A stretch of DNA of 7,233 nucleotides from CAYGWP01 sp964353455 (GTDB lineage Bacteria > Planctomycetota > Phycisphaerae > FEN-1346). The notes beneath the pieces were generated by a model that was not told the DNA's origin, did no database searches, and worked only from the letters and a program-made list of their open reading frames with translations. Made by a program: the position numbers and the translations under genes. Shown here one piece after another: positions 1-6,297 of this stretch. The DNA lies in assembly GCA_964353455.1 (NCBI GenBank), contig CAYGWP010000594.1, positions 1-7,233 on the forward strand. Reading direction: 5' to 3'. Every line of letters begins with the position of its first letter. Position 1 is the stretch's first letter.

Positions 1-2
1 CG

Positions 3-1031
3 AACCCCAGCCTCGTCAAGGAGCTCATCGAGGTCAAGACCGACGTCGAGATGGCCGCCGACGCCCTCTCGAAGAAGGCGATGGACATCGTCGTGCCGCT
101 GGAGGAGCTGGGCATGGAGGCCGCCGAGGAGACGGTCGAGAACCTCGAGAAGTGGCTCCCCGACACGCCCGACCGCGAGAAGTGGAAGCAGGAGGAGTTC
201 ACGAAGGACGTCGAGATTCCGCACGCCGAACTGCCGCAGCAACTTGAGGACCTTGTGGGCGACCTCCTCGAGCAGGAGGAGGACCTCTTCGAGGAGATGG
301 AGGACGTCACCAGCGGCGCGGGCGACTCGGCCGACAAGGGCGCAGGCTGGGATGCCATGGATGGACCTATCTCGAACTTCTCCGCCAAGGGCGTCACGGG
401 CAACCGCCTCCCCAACTCCAGTGAGATCAGCGGCCGCTCCGGCCAGGGCCGGTCCGGCCGCGCCACGGGCGAATTCGTCGAGGACACGGCCACCGACAAG
501 GGCGGACGCAAGACCCCCACGCGCCTCTCCCCCGACGCCTTCTCGAAGGGCGAGATCAAGGACGAGAGCACCGAACCGAGCGGCGGAGCCACCGGCGGAG
601 GCAAGATCTCCGGCGCCGGCGGCGAAGGTATGGAAGGACCCGTCCCGCCGGAACTCCAGCGACGCATGGGCAGCCTCGCCGGCAAGCAGGCCCAACTCCG
701 CAACAAGGCCGAGGGCGTCAAGGCCGCTCTGGAAGTCCGCAACTACAATTCCTTCACCCTGGACGCCGCCATCGGGGGGATGCAGAAGGTCCAGCGCGAC
801 ATCCTCGCCGGGCGGTACCAGAACGCCCTGCGCCAGAAAAACGTCGTCCTCGACAGCATCCGCGGGACCCAGATGCTCCTGTCGGGCGAGGTCCGCATCC
901 GCCAGGATTCCAGCGCCGCCCTCCCGAACGAAGTCCAGAAGGACGTGCTCGACGCTATGCAGAAGCCGATGCCGCGCGGCTACGAGGACTTCCTCAAACG
1001 CTACTACGAGCGCCTGAGCGAAGGCAAATAG
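3..1031 (+). CDS. Conserved planctomycete-type hypothetical protein, C-terminal part (5'-truncated by window)
   Basis: The frame is open from the first complete codon at position 3, so the gene begins upstream. The in-frame ATG at 51 has no convincing ribosome binding site and sits inside a continuous helical stretch (VKELIEVKTDVEMAADAL), so I do not treat it as the start. The visible part is about 342 residues. It begins with charged helical or coiled-coil sequence with an acidic run (LEDLVGDLLEQEEDLFEEME), then a long Gly/Ser/Thr-rich, probably disordered segment (GRSGQGRSGRATGEFVEDTA, then GGATGGGKISGAGGEGMEGP), then a helical C-terminus ending FLKRYYERLSEGK. There is no membrane segment in the visible part. 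The Gly-rich block resembles the C-terminal region of large conserved planctomycete proteins that I recall next to MoxR/DUF58/von Willebrand-type genes. That context is not in the window and the function is unknown. The kinase gene follows 25 bases downstream on the same strand. Confidence 0.8.
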   Translation, partial: NPSLVKELIEVKTDVEMAADALSKKAMDIVVPLEELGMEAAEETVENLEKWLPDTPDREKWKQEEFTKDVEIPHAELPQQLEDLVGDLLEQEEDLFEEMEDVTSGAGDSADKGAGWDAMDGPISNFSAKGVTGNRLPNSSEISGRSGQGRSGRATGEFVEDTATDKGGRKTPTRLSPDAFSKGEIKDESTEPSGGATGGGKISGAGGEGMEGPVPPELQRRMGSLAGKQAQLRNKAEGVKAALEVRNYNSFTLDAAIGGMQKVQRDILAGRYQNALRQKNVVLDSIRGTQMLLSGEVRIRQDSSAALPNEVQKDVLDAMQKPMPRGYEDFLKRYYERLSEGK

Positions 1032-1047
1032 TGCCGCGCCGCCGAAT

Positions 1048-1055
1048 AAGGGGGG
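1048..1055 (+). promoter_or_regulatory. Purine-rich ribosome binding site of the kinase gene, start ambiguous
   Basis: The run AAGGGGGG immediately precedes two tandem ATG codons at 1057 and 1060. It is too close to the first ATG for usual spacing and better placed for the second, so translation may begin at 1060, shortening the protein by one Met. This is the only purine-rich site in the short intergenic gap. Confidence 0.45.
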
Positions 1056-1056
1056 C

Positions 1057-3174
1057 ATGATGGCGACAGGCAACACCCCCAACCCGCCCGATGCGGATGT
1101 CCGCAGCAACGCTGACGAACTGCTGCGCCACGACCCGGAGGGAGTTCCCCACCTGATTGACGAGGCCGGCGACGCCGTCTTCGTCCACGACCTCGAGGGC
1201 CGGTTCTTCATGGTCAGCCGCCGCGCGTGCGAAGTCCTCGGATACGCCCGCCACGAACTCCTGTCGATGAGCGTGATGGACATTGAAGCCGGCCTGCCGC
1301 CAGCCGAGTGCAGGGCCATGTGGCAGCGTCTTGTCCCCGGCCAGGCTATCACGGTCGAGGGGGCGCACCGGCGGAAGGACGGCAGCACGTTTCCGGTCGA
1401 GGTCCGCATCAGCACGATGGAATGGAACAACCGGCGCCTGGTGCTTGCGCTGACGCGCGACATCACCGAGCGCAAGCGCTCGGAGGAGGCGCTCGCCCGC
1501 TACGCTGAGCGCCTGCTGGTTCTTGGCGAGATGAGCGAGGCGCTCTTGGCCGCGGAGTCGCCTGAAGCGATCGCGCGGGCGGCGCTTCACCACCTCAGGC
1601 GTCTGGTCCCCTCCAGGCGGGCCAGCGTCGTGGAATTCGACTGGCCCCGCGCACGGGCACATATCCTGGCGGTGGACACCGACACCGCTACCGCCATTGC
1701 GGCCGGCGACTGGATACCCCTGTCCCGCTTCGGGCCAACCGATGCCCTGCGGCGCGGCCAATACCTCCTGATCGACGACCTGGCGGCCGCGACGACGCGA
1801 TCGCTCACTCAGGACAAGTTTGTCGCCGAGGGCGTCCGCGCCTACCTCAGGGTCCCTCTTATCTATAGAGGCGAACTCCTGGGAACGTTGAACATCGGCT
1901 CTGGTGCGCCGGGCGCGCTGACGGCCGAAGATGTCCAGGTTGCCCGCGAGGCCGCCGGCCCGCTGGCCATCGCCATCGAGCGCCGCCGCAGCGACGAGGA
2001 GCGCCGAGAGTGGGAGGCAAAGGTCCGGCACGCGCAGAAACTTGAGAGCCTCGGAGTCCTGGCCGGCGGCATAGCCCACGACTTTAACAATCTCCTCGCC
2101 GGGATTCTCGGCAACGCAAGTCTCCTCCAGATGGAACTCCCCGCCGGCGAATCCCCCGCACGCGCCAGCGCACGCCAGATCGAAAAGATCGCCATGCGCG
2201 CCGCCGAACTCACCAGCCAGATGCTCGCATACTCCGGCAAGGGTCGGTTCACCGTCGAGCCGGTCAACCTCTCGGCCGTTGCACGCGAGATGATGGCCCT
2301 CCTGGCCGTATCGATCGGCAAACGCATCAACCTCGTATGCAGCCTGGCCGATGACCTTCCTCTCATCGAGGCCGATGCCACTCAGATGCGCCAGGTCATC
2401 ATGAATCTCATCACCAACGCATCCGAAGCCGTCGGCGACGCTCATGGCACGATCACGCTGACAAGCGGCGTGATGGATGCCGATGCCGCCTGCCTGGCCG
2501 ACGTGCAGGGCGCCACGCAACTGGCGCCGGGCCGGTACGTCTTCATCGAGGTCCGCGACACGGGCTGCGGCATGAACGAGGAGACGCAGGCCCGGATATT
2601 CGACCCGTTCTTCACGACGAAGTTCTCCGGGCGCGGGCTGGGATTGCCTGTGGTCCTGGGGATCGTCCGCGGGCACCGCGGCGGAATCCGCGTCGAGAGC
2701 ACGCCCGGCGGCGGCTCGACGTTCCGCGTCCTGTTTCCCGTCTCCAGCCGTCCGCTCTTGAAGGCGCAGGCGCAGCCGGCGGCCCCGGCCGATCCGCCGG
2801 ATGCGAGAACCGCGTCCGGCGGCACGGTCCTCGTGATCGATGACGATCCGACCGTCCGACAGGTTGACCGCATGGCGCTTGAGCATTTCGGATTCACGGT
2901 CCTCGTTGCGGCCGACGGCCGCGAAGGCATCGAGATTCTCCGCGGCGCCGGCCTCGTCGATGTGGTCCTCCTTGACGTGACGATGCCCGATATGCGCGGC
3001 GGCGACGTCCTGGACGTGATCCGCCGCCTGAGGCCGGACATGCGCGTGCTCCTGACGAGCGGATACGAGGAGTCCGCCGTCGCCGCACGTCTCGGCGGAC
3101 GCACGGCCTTCATCCAGAAACCTTATCCCGCCACCACTCTGGTCGAGAAGATCCGCGAAATCCTCGCGTCGTGA
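1057..3174 (+). CDS. Soluble hybrid sensor histidine kinase, PAS-GAF-HisKA-HATPase-REC
   Basis: This 705-residue cytoplasmic two-component hybrid kinase senses through PAS and GAF domains, autophosphorylates on histidine and passes the phosphate to its own receiver domain. Domains in order: PAS at about 25-140 (ending in the typical ALTRDITERK), GAF at about 150-308, a HisKA helix with H-box GGIAHDFNNLL (phosphoacceptor H341), and a HATPase with N-box NLITNASEAV (N454), G1 DTGCGM (501-506), FDPFFTTK (515-522) and G2 GRGLGL (525-530). A Pro/Ala linker leads to REC at about 590-705 with acidic pair D595/D596, phosphoacceptor D640, T667 and K688. All catalytic residues are present, so it should be active. 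I see no signal peptide or membrane helix, so the signal is probably intracellular. AAGGGGGG (1048-1055) lies 1 base before the ATG at 1057 and 4 before an adjacent ATG at 1060, so the true start may be 1060. The 25-base gap to the upstream gene suggests co-transcription. No separate output regulator is seen, and the ligand is unknown. Confidence 0.95.
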   Translation: MMATGNTPNPPDADVRSNADELLRHDPEGVPHLIDEAGDAVFVHDLEGRFFMVSRRACEVLGYARHELLSMSVMDIEAGLPPAECRAMWQRLVPGQAITVEGAHRRKDGSTFPVEVRISTMEWNNRRLVLALTRDITERKRSEEALARYAERLLVLGEMSEALLAAESPEAIARAALHHLRRLVPSRRASVVEFDWPRARAHILAVDTDTATAIAAGDWIPLSRFGPTDALRRGQYLLIDDLAAATTRSLTQDKFVAEGVRAYLRVPLIYRGELLGTLNIGSGAPGALTAEDVQVAREAAGPLAIAIERRRSDEERREWEAKVRHAQKLESLGVLAGGIAHDFNNLLAGILGNASLLQMELPAGESPARASARQIEKIAMRAAELTSQMLAYSGKGRFTVEPVNLSAVAREMMALLAVSIGKRINLVCSLADDLPLIEADATQMRQVIMNLITNASEAVGDAHGTITLTSGVMDADAACLADVQGATQLAPGRYVFIEVRDTGCGMNEETQARIFDPFFTTKFSGRGLGLPVVLGIVRGHRGGIRVESTPGGGSTFRVLFPVSSRPLLKAQAQPAAPADPPDARTASGGTVLVIDDDPTVRQVDRMALEHFGFTVLVAADGREGIEILRGAGLVDVVLLDVTMPDMRGGDVLDVIRRLRPDMRVLLTSGYEESAVAARLGGRTAFIQKPYPATTLVEKIREILAS

Positions 3175-3179
3175 GGCCA

Positions 3180-3200
3180 CCCGACCCGCCGCGCTAACAT
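3180..3200. repeat. Probable degraded half-hairpin of the palindromic repeat family
   Basis: Just after the kinase stop codon, GACCCGCCGCGCT (3183-3195) exactly matches the outer arm and next base of the right-hand hairpins at 6548-6560 and 7162-7174. The next bases, AACAT, resemble the CAACAT that follows the copy at 6467-6559. The opposite hairpin arm is missing, so this would be a remnant of the element or of a similar one. A 13-base G+C-rich match could also arise by chance in this genome, hence the modest confidence. Confidence 0.35.
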
Positions 3201-3216
3201 GCAACGTTAAGCCGCT

Positions 3217-5736
3217 CTATTCCAGCGGCACGGTGTCGGCGCCCTCGGACTTCACATCCACGATTCTCGTCCCGTCGATGAGCACCTGGTACGCCTGCCC
3301 CCTGCGCGCCCTGATGACGGCGCTGGCGCCCTCGATGGCCACGGGGAAGGGGGCCGCAACCCGGTGCCGCGCATCGGCGGCAACCGCGAGCGAATCCGCC
3401 TCGCCCGCCAGCGCCAGCCGCAGGCTCACCAGGGCGCACGGGTTGATGAACGGCCCCTGTCGCCTCTGGGCCGCCAGGTTGAACGAATCCGGCAGGCACC
3501 CGGCGTACGGACCGTCGGGGGCCTGCTGCTGCTCGGCCGAGATGAGGATGCCCCGCGCAACCTGCGCCCAATCTACGGTCTTATCGTGCGGGGCGAGCAG
3601 CGCCAAAGCGTAGGCGTACACCCCGCCGCACCACTGGACGGGCAGGCCCATCCAGTTGGGGGCCTGCCAGTTCGACGCCCCATAGACGGCGATTGTTGCG
3701 TAGGCCATGACGGGCCGGTCGCTCCGCTGGTACACGAATGGGAGGCCCGCGGCGGCCCACCGCCGGGCCTCGGCCAGGTGCTCGGCCTTGCCCGTCAACT
3801 GGTATCCGCGGACGTACGACCAGACCAGATATGCCGATGCAAGAATGTCCGGCGTGTGGAGCGAGAGTTCCCAGGTCTGCGCCCCGCGCGGCACATCAAA
3901 CCGGCGCATGTACTGGAGTGCCTTGAGGCCCCCCTCGCGCGCCGCCGCGTCGCCGGTTGCCCAGGCGTGATTCAGAAGGATGGCCGCGTTGTGGGCGCAG
4001 TAGCCGCTTGCGGTGTCCTCGTAATGGCCGCGACGGTACTTCCCCTCGTACCGCCACGATCCGTCGGGTTTCTGCGCGGCCAGAATGCTTTTCGCCTGCC
4101 CGCCGCGGATGCGGAGCCACTCGCCCGCCCGCCCGGTGACGAAGTAGATGGAATCGTTCGTGACGTGCGCCCCGCCCGGGACGAGTTTCGGCATGTCCGG
4201 CGTGCGGCCCGTCAGGCGCCAGACCGTCGAGGCGTGGTCGGCGAACGGCTGCCGCGCCCACGTCGGCTCGGCGCAGTGGCCCCAGCCGCCATCGCCCTTG
4301 AGGGGGCCGGTCAGGGCGTCGAGGCAGAGTTTCATCTGTGCCTCGCGCGACCGCGGCGCCGGGGGCACCGGCGGCAGGCCGCGCTTCCCGACGGCCCAGA
4401 GGACCGCATCCTCAATCGTCGCCCCGCGGCGCACAAGGACCGTCGCCTCGATCCGCGTTCCGCGCAGGGCCATCCGGTGGTCCGGCGACCCGTCGAAAAA
4501 GTTCGGCGACGCGAAGACCGGCTGGAGGCCCGTGTCGCTCCACAGGACGGCCGTCGTCGCGCGGTCCGTCGCGCAGACCATGAGCGGCATTGTGACCTTC
4601 AGCGGGTCAGGGGCGTATCGGAATCGCTCGGCCGTCTCGATGTCGAGGTCCGACGATGACTGCTCGCCCTTCCCCAGGTACTCCAGGCCCGCGAAGAGGC
4701 CGCCCTTCAGGTCCCCCAGTGCCCGGACGACCGGCCCTTCGACGGGCTTGTCGCTCTGGATCGTCACCTTGAATTCATCGCCCGCGAGGTCCAGTGCCAC
4801 CGTGATGCCATCGCCCCTGAACCGGACGGCGCCGGGGCCTTCTTCGTGCTTCAGGGGCGGAATGGCGCCGCTTCGGTGAACCAGCGGTGCGATAACGGCG
4901 ACCGAAGTCTTGTCCATATTGATGAAGGCCCCCGAGCCGTCGATTGCGGCGGTGAGCGACAGGCTGCCGGCCTTGCGGGAGATGAAACTCCCCGGGGCCT
5001 CGGGGCTGAAGGTGAAGACCGTGCGGCTGATTGCGGGCAGGCCCTTCGGTTCGACCGTGATGGGGACGGCCTCAAAGGGCGCTGCGGTCGGCGCGCGGAG
5101 CGTCACGCGGACCGTTTTCCCGCCCTCGACCGCATAGTTGTGTCCGCCGCACGCGAACTCGATCGGTTTCTCGGAATGGTTCCGCACATCCGCGCGGACC
5201 TCGGCGCCCGCCTGCTCGACCCGCTCGATCTCCAGGGGGTGCCGCGGATCGCCCGTCACGCCGATTGAGGATATCTCGATAAGTCCTGGGGCCGAGCCGG
5301 GGTCCAGCCTCAGCCGCGTGACCGGCCCGCGGGCCTCGACCAGCACCGTGTAATCGTGCCACTGGCCGTCGTGGATGAGGTCGAAATGGGCGCTGGCATC
5401 TTCGCTAAAGTTCGGCTTGTCGGGTGTGGCCCAGAATACCTGGCCGCTGCCGCCGCCGGCGCACCTGGCGCGGAGCGTGACCGCGAGCGGCCCTTCGGCG
5501 CGGAAGGCCGGGCCCACGATGTAGGGATCGCCTCCGGTGCTTGCGATCTTGAGGTTGCCCCCCTCGGCCGTCACGGTGCACTGGTTTGTGGCGGTCCAGC
5601 CGGCCGCGCCCCCCTCGAAGGTCCACTGGCAGACGTTCCGGGCCGGAAGCATCTGGCGAGGAAACGGGTTGACCTGGGCGGCGACGGGCCCGAGCGCAAG
5701 CCCCAGCGTCAGGCACGCAGCCACGATGGTTCTCAT
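3217..5736 (-). CDS. Exported multi-domain protein: N-terminal sandwich domain plus C-terminal alpha/alpha-toroid-like region; probable glycan-active or glycan-binding
   Basis: This predicted exported protein has about 839 residues. The ATG at 5736 is chosen because GAGG lies 6 bases upstream of it; an in-frame ATG at 5748 has no good site and would add four residues. Residues 1-21 form a signal peptide (MRTIVAACLTLGLALGPVAA, then Q). Residues of about 32-160 look like a carbohydrate-binding-type beta sandwich (CQWTFEGGAAGW, then QWHDYTVLVEARGPVTRLRL). Residues of about 160-455 appear beta-rich. Residues of about 460-785 are helical with toroid-like repeats, including SILAAQKPDGSWRYEGKYRR, HYEDTASGYCAHNAAILL and WQAPNWMGLPVQWCGGVYAY. 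A short beta tail ends the protein. The QKPDGSW element recalls repeats of alpha/alpha-toroid enzymes (terpenoid-cyclase-like or six-hairpin glycosidase/lyase folds). I cannot assign a family, catalytic residues or substrate. The gene is convergent with the kinase gene and divergent from the csp gene. Confidence 0.88.
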   Translation of the reverse strand: MRTIVAACLTLGLALGPVAAQVNPFPRQMLPARNVCQWTFEGGAAGWTATNQCTVTAEGGNLKIASTGGDPYIVGPAFRAEGPLAVTLRARCAGGGSGQVFWATPDKPNFSEDASAHFDLIHDGQWHDYTVLVEARGPVTRLRLDPGSAPGLIEISSIGVTGDPRHPLEIERVEQAGAEVRADVRNHSEKPIEFACGGHNYAVEGGKTVRVTLRAPTAAPFEAVPITVEPKGLPAISRTVFTFSPEAPGSFISRKAGSLSLTAAIDGSGAFINMDKTSVAVIAPLVHRSGAIPPLKHEEGPGAVRFRGDGITVALDLAGDEFKVTIQSDKPVEGPVVRALGDLKGGLFAGLEYLGKGEQSSSDLDIETAERFRYAPDPLKVTMPLMVCATDRATTAVLWSDTGLQPVFASPNFFDGSPDHRMALRGTRIEATVLVRRGATIEDAVLWAVGKRGLPPVPPAPRSREAQMKLCLDALTGPLKGDGGWGHCAEPTWARQPFADHASTVWRLTGRTPDMPKLVPGGAHVTNDSIYFVTGRAGEWLRIRGGQAKSILAAQKPDGSWRYEGKYRRGHYEDTASGYCAHNAAILLNHAWATGDAAAREGGLKALQYMRRFDVPRGAQTWELSLHTPDILASAYLVWSYVRGYQLTGKAEHLAEARRWAAAGLPFVYQRSDRPVMAYATIAVYGASNWQAPNWMGLPVQWCGGVYAYALALLAPHDKTVDWAQVARGILISAEQQQAPDGPYAGCLPDSFNLAAQRRQGPFINPCALVSLRLALAGEADSLAVAADARHRVAAPFPVAIEGASAVIRARRGQAYQVLIDGTRIVDVKSEGADTVPLE

Positions 5737-5767
5737 GCGGCACCTCATAGCGGCTCGGGTCCACCGT

Positions 5768-5797
5768 AGTATGCGGCCCGGAAGGCGTCCGCGTCAA
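5768..5797 (-). promoter_or_regulatory. Candidate sigma70-like promoter for the exported-protein gene
   Basis: On the minus strand, TTGACG (5792-5797) is followed after 18 bases by CATACT (5768-5773). The -35 matches five of six consensus bases and the -10 four of six. Initiation near 5761 would give a leader of about 25 nt before the ATG at 5736. The spacing is at the long end of normal, so this is a reasonable but unproven assignment. Confidence 0.4.
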
Positions 5798-5847
5798 GCC
5801 GGGAAGCCGGTGTCTGGCGGGTAAGGACGGCGGATGCGATTTTCCGG

Positions 5848-5875
5848 TTGACTTTGCACTGACGGTGTGTAGGAT
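5848..5875 (+). promoter_or_regulatory. Sigma70-like promoter for the cold-shock gene
   Basis: TTGACT (5848-5853), 16 bases, then TAGGAT (5870-5875) gives a -35 with five of six and a -10 with four of six consensus bases. It lies in the locally A/T-richer part of the intergenic region. Initiation near 5882 would give a 5' leader of about 149 nt before the GTG at 6031, an unusually long leader that contains strong secondary structure. Its -35 lies about 50 bases from the -35 of the divergent promoter candidate. Confidence 0.55.
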
Positions 5876-5956
5876 TTTTAGAGTGAGAAACCCCCGACGT
5901 AGGCGGCACGAAGTGTCTCTCATGCTGGGGGCCGAGCGGCCAGGTGGCGGCTCAGA

Positions 5957-6012
5957 CCATAGATTCAGTCGGTCTTCCCGGCGCCGAATCTATGGCACGC
6001 TCGCCGGGAAGA
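5957..6012 (+). promoter_or_regulatory. Structured csp 5' leader: two interleaved perfect helices (pseudoknot or switch)
   Basis: CCATAGATTC (5957-5966) is perfectly complementary to GAATCTATGG (5986-5995). TCTTCCCGGCG (5973-5983) is perfectly complementary to CGCCGGGAAGA (6002-6012). The arms occur in the order a-b-a'-b', so both helices can coexist only as a pseudoknot; otherwise they are alternative folds. The connecting segments are 6, 2 and 6 nt. The last arm ends 4 bases before the AAGGAG ribosome binding site, so the fold is well placed to control translation. It lies in the putative long leader of a cold-shock gene. In E. coli, the cspA leader is a known temperature-responsive RNA. 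I see no sequence match to it beyond a GACGTA hexamer. Confidence 0.65.
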
Positions 6013-6016
6013 GTGT

Positions 6017-6022
6017 AAGGAG
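6017..6022 (+). promoter_or_regulatory. Ribosome binding site that fixes the csp start
   Basis: AAGGAG is a near-perfect Shine-Dalgarno sequence 8 bases before the GTG at 6031. The upstream in-frame GTG at 6022 overlaps it and so cannot be the start. This sets the protein N-terminus at MARGKVKWF, as usual for the family. Confidence 0.85.
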
Positions 6023-6030
6023 TGGTACCA

Positions 6031-6237
6031 GTGGCTCGAGGAAAAGTGAAGTGGTTCAATGACCAGAAGGGTTACGGGTTCATTGAACAGGACAACGGGA
6101 CGGATGTCTTTGTCCATCACACCGGCATCCTGGGCGAGGGTTTCAAGACCCTGGCCGAGGGCGAGGAGGTCGAGTTCGAGGTGACCCAGGGCCCGAAAGG
6201 CCCGAAGGCCGAAAAAGTCAAACGCGTGAACGCCTAG
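6031..6237 (+). CDS. csp: CspA-family cold-shock protein (RNA chaperone)
   Basis: This 68-residue single cold-shock domain protein is close to the family's usual length of about 66-70. It binds single-stranded RNA and DNA through a five-stranded beta barrel, melting mRNA structure in the cytoplasm. Visible features are the opening GKVKWFNDQKGYGFIEQDNG with RNP1 (KGYGFI), RNP2 (DVFVHH), then a Gly-rich loop and the closing strands VEFEVTQGPKGPKAEKVKRV. The start is GTG, set by the AAGGAG at 6017-6022. The gene appears monocistronic, with its own promoter candidate at 5848-5875, a long structured leader and a strong terminator at 6255-6287. That leader suggests post-transcriptional control, possibly by temperature or autoregulation. 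Family membership is secure. Whether it is cold-induced or constitutive cannot be read from the sequence. Confidence 0.97.
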   Translation: MARGKVKWFNDQKGYGFIEQDNGTDVFVHHTGILGEGFKTLAEGEEVEFEVTQGPKGPKAEKVKRVNA

Positions 6238-6254
6238 CGGCGCCGCAACCACGA

Positions 6255-6287
6255 CCCCCGGTCCGAACGGATCGGGGGTTCTTTTTT
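6255..6287 (+). terminator. Rho-independent terminator of the csp gene
   Basis: CCCCCGGTCC (6255-6264) pairs with GGATCGGGGG (6269-6278), a 10-bp stem with one G-U pair around a GAAC loop, followed directly by TTCTTTTTT (6279-6287). It begins 17 bases after the csp stop codon. The T tract is on the plus side only, so it serves csp better than the convergent glycosyltransferase gene, which ends at 6298. Confidence 0.92.
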
Positions 6288-6297
6288 CGCCGTGCCT

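Noticed and set aside
994..3204. Open frame of 736 codons on the minus strand opposite the kinase gene
   Set aside because: It is the antisense shadow of a gene with complete kinase and receiver motifs. The translation is Arg/Gly/Asp-rich with no recognisable domain, as expected from third-position G+C bias.
3191..3214. Possible terminator hairpin between the convergent kinase and exported-protein genes (GCTAAC/GTTAAGC)
   Set aside because: The pairing is about 6 bp with a bulge and there is no T tract on either strand, so it is too weak to call.
3364..4659. Open frame of 431 codons on the plus strand opposite the exported-protein gene
   Set aside because: The minus-strand protein has a signal peptide, a ribosome binding site and coherent domain composition. 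The plus-strand translation is Arg/Pro-rich and featureless.
5405..5923. Minus-strand frame of 172 codons crossing the start of the exported-protein gene and the csp promoter
   Set aside because: It overlaps the true gene in another frame, spans both promoter candidates and encodes a basic low-complexity product.
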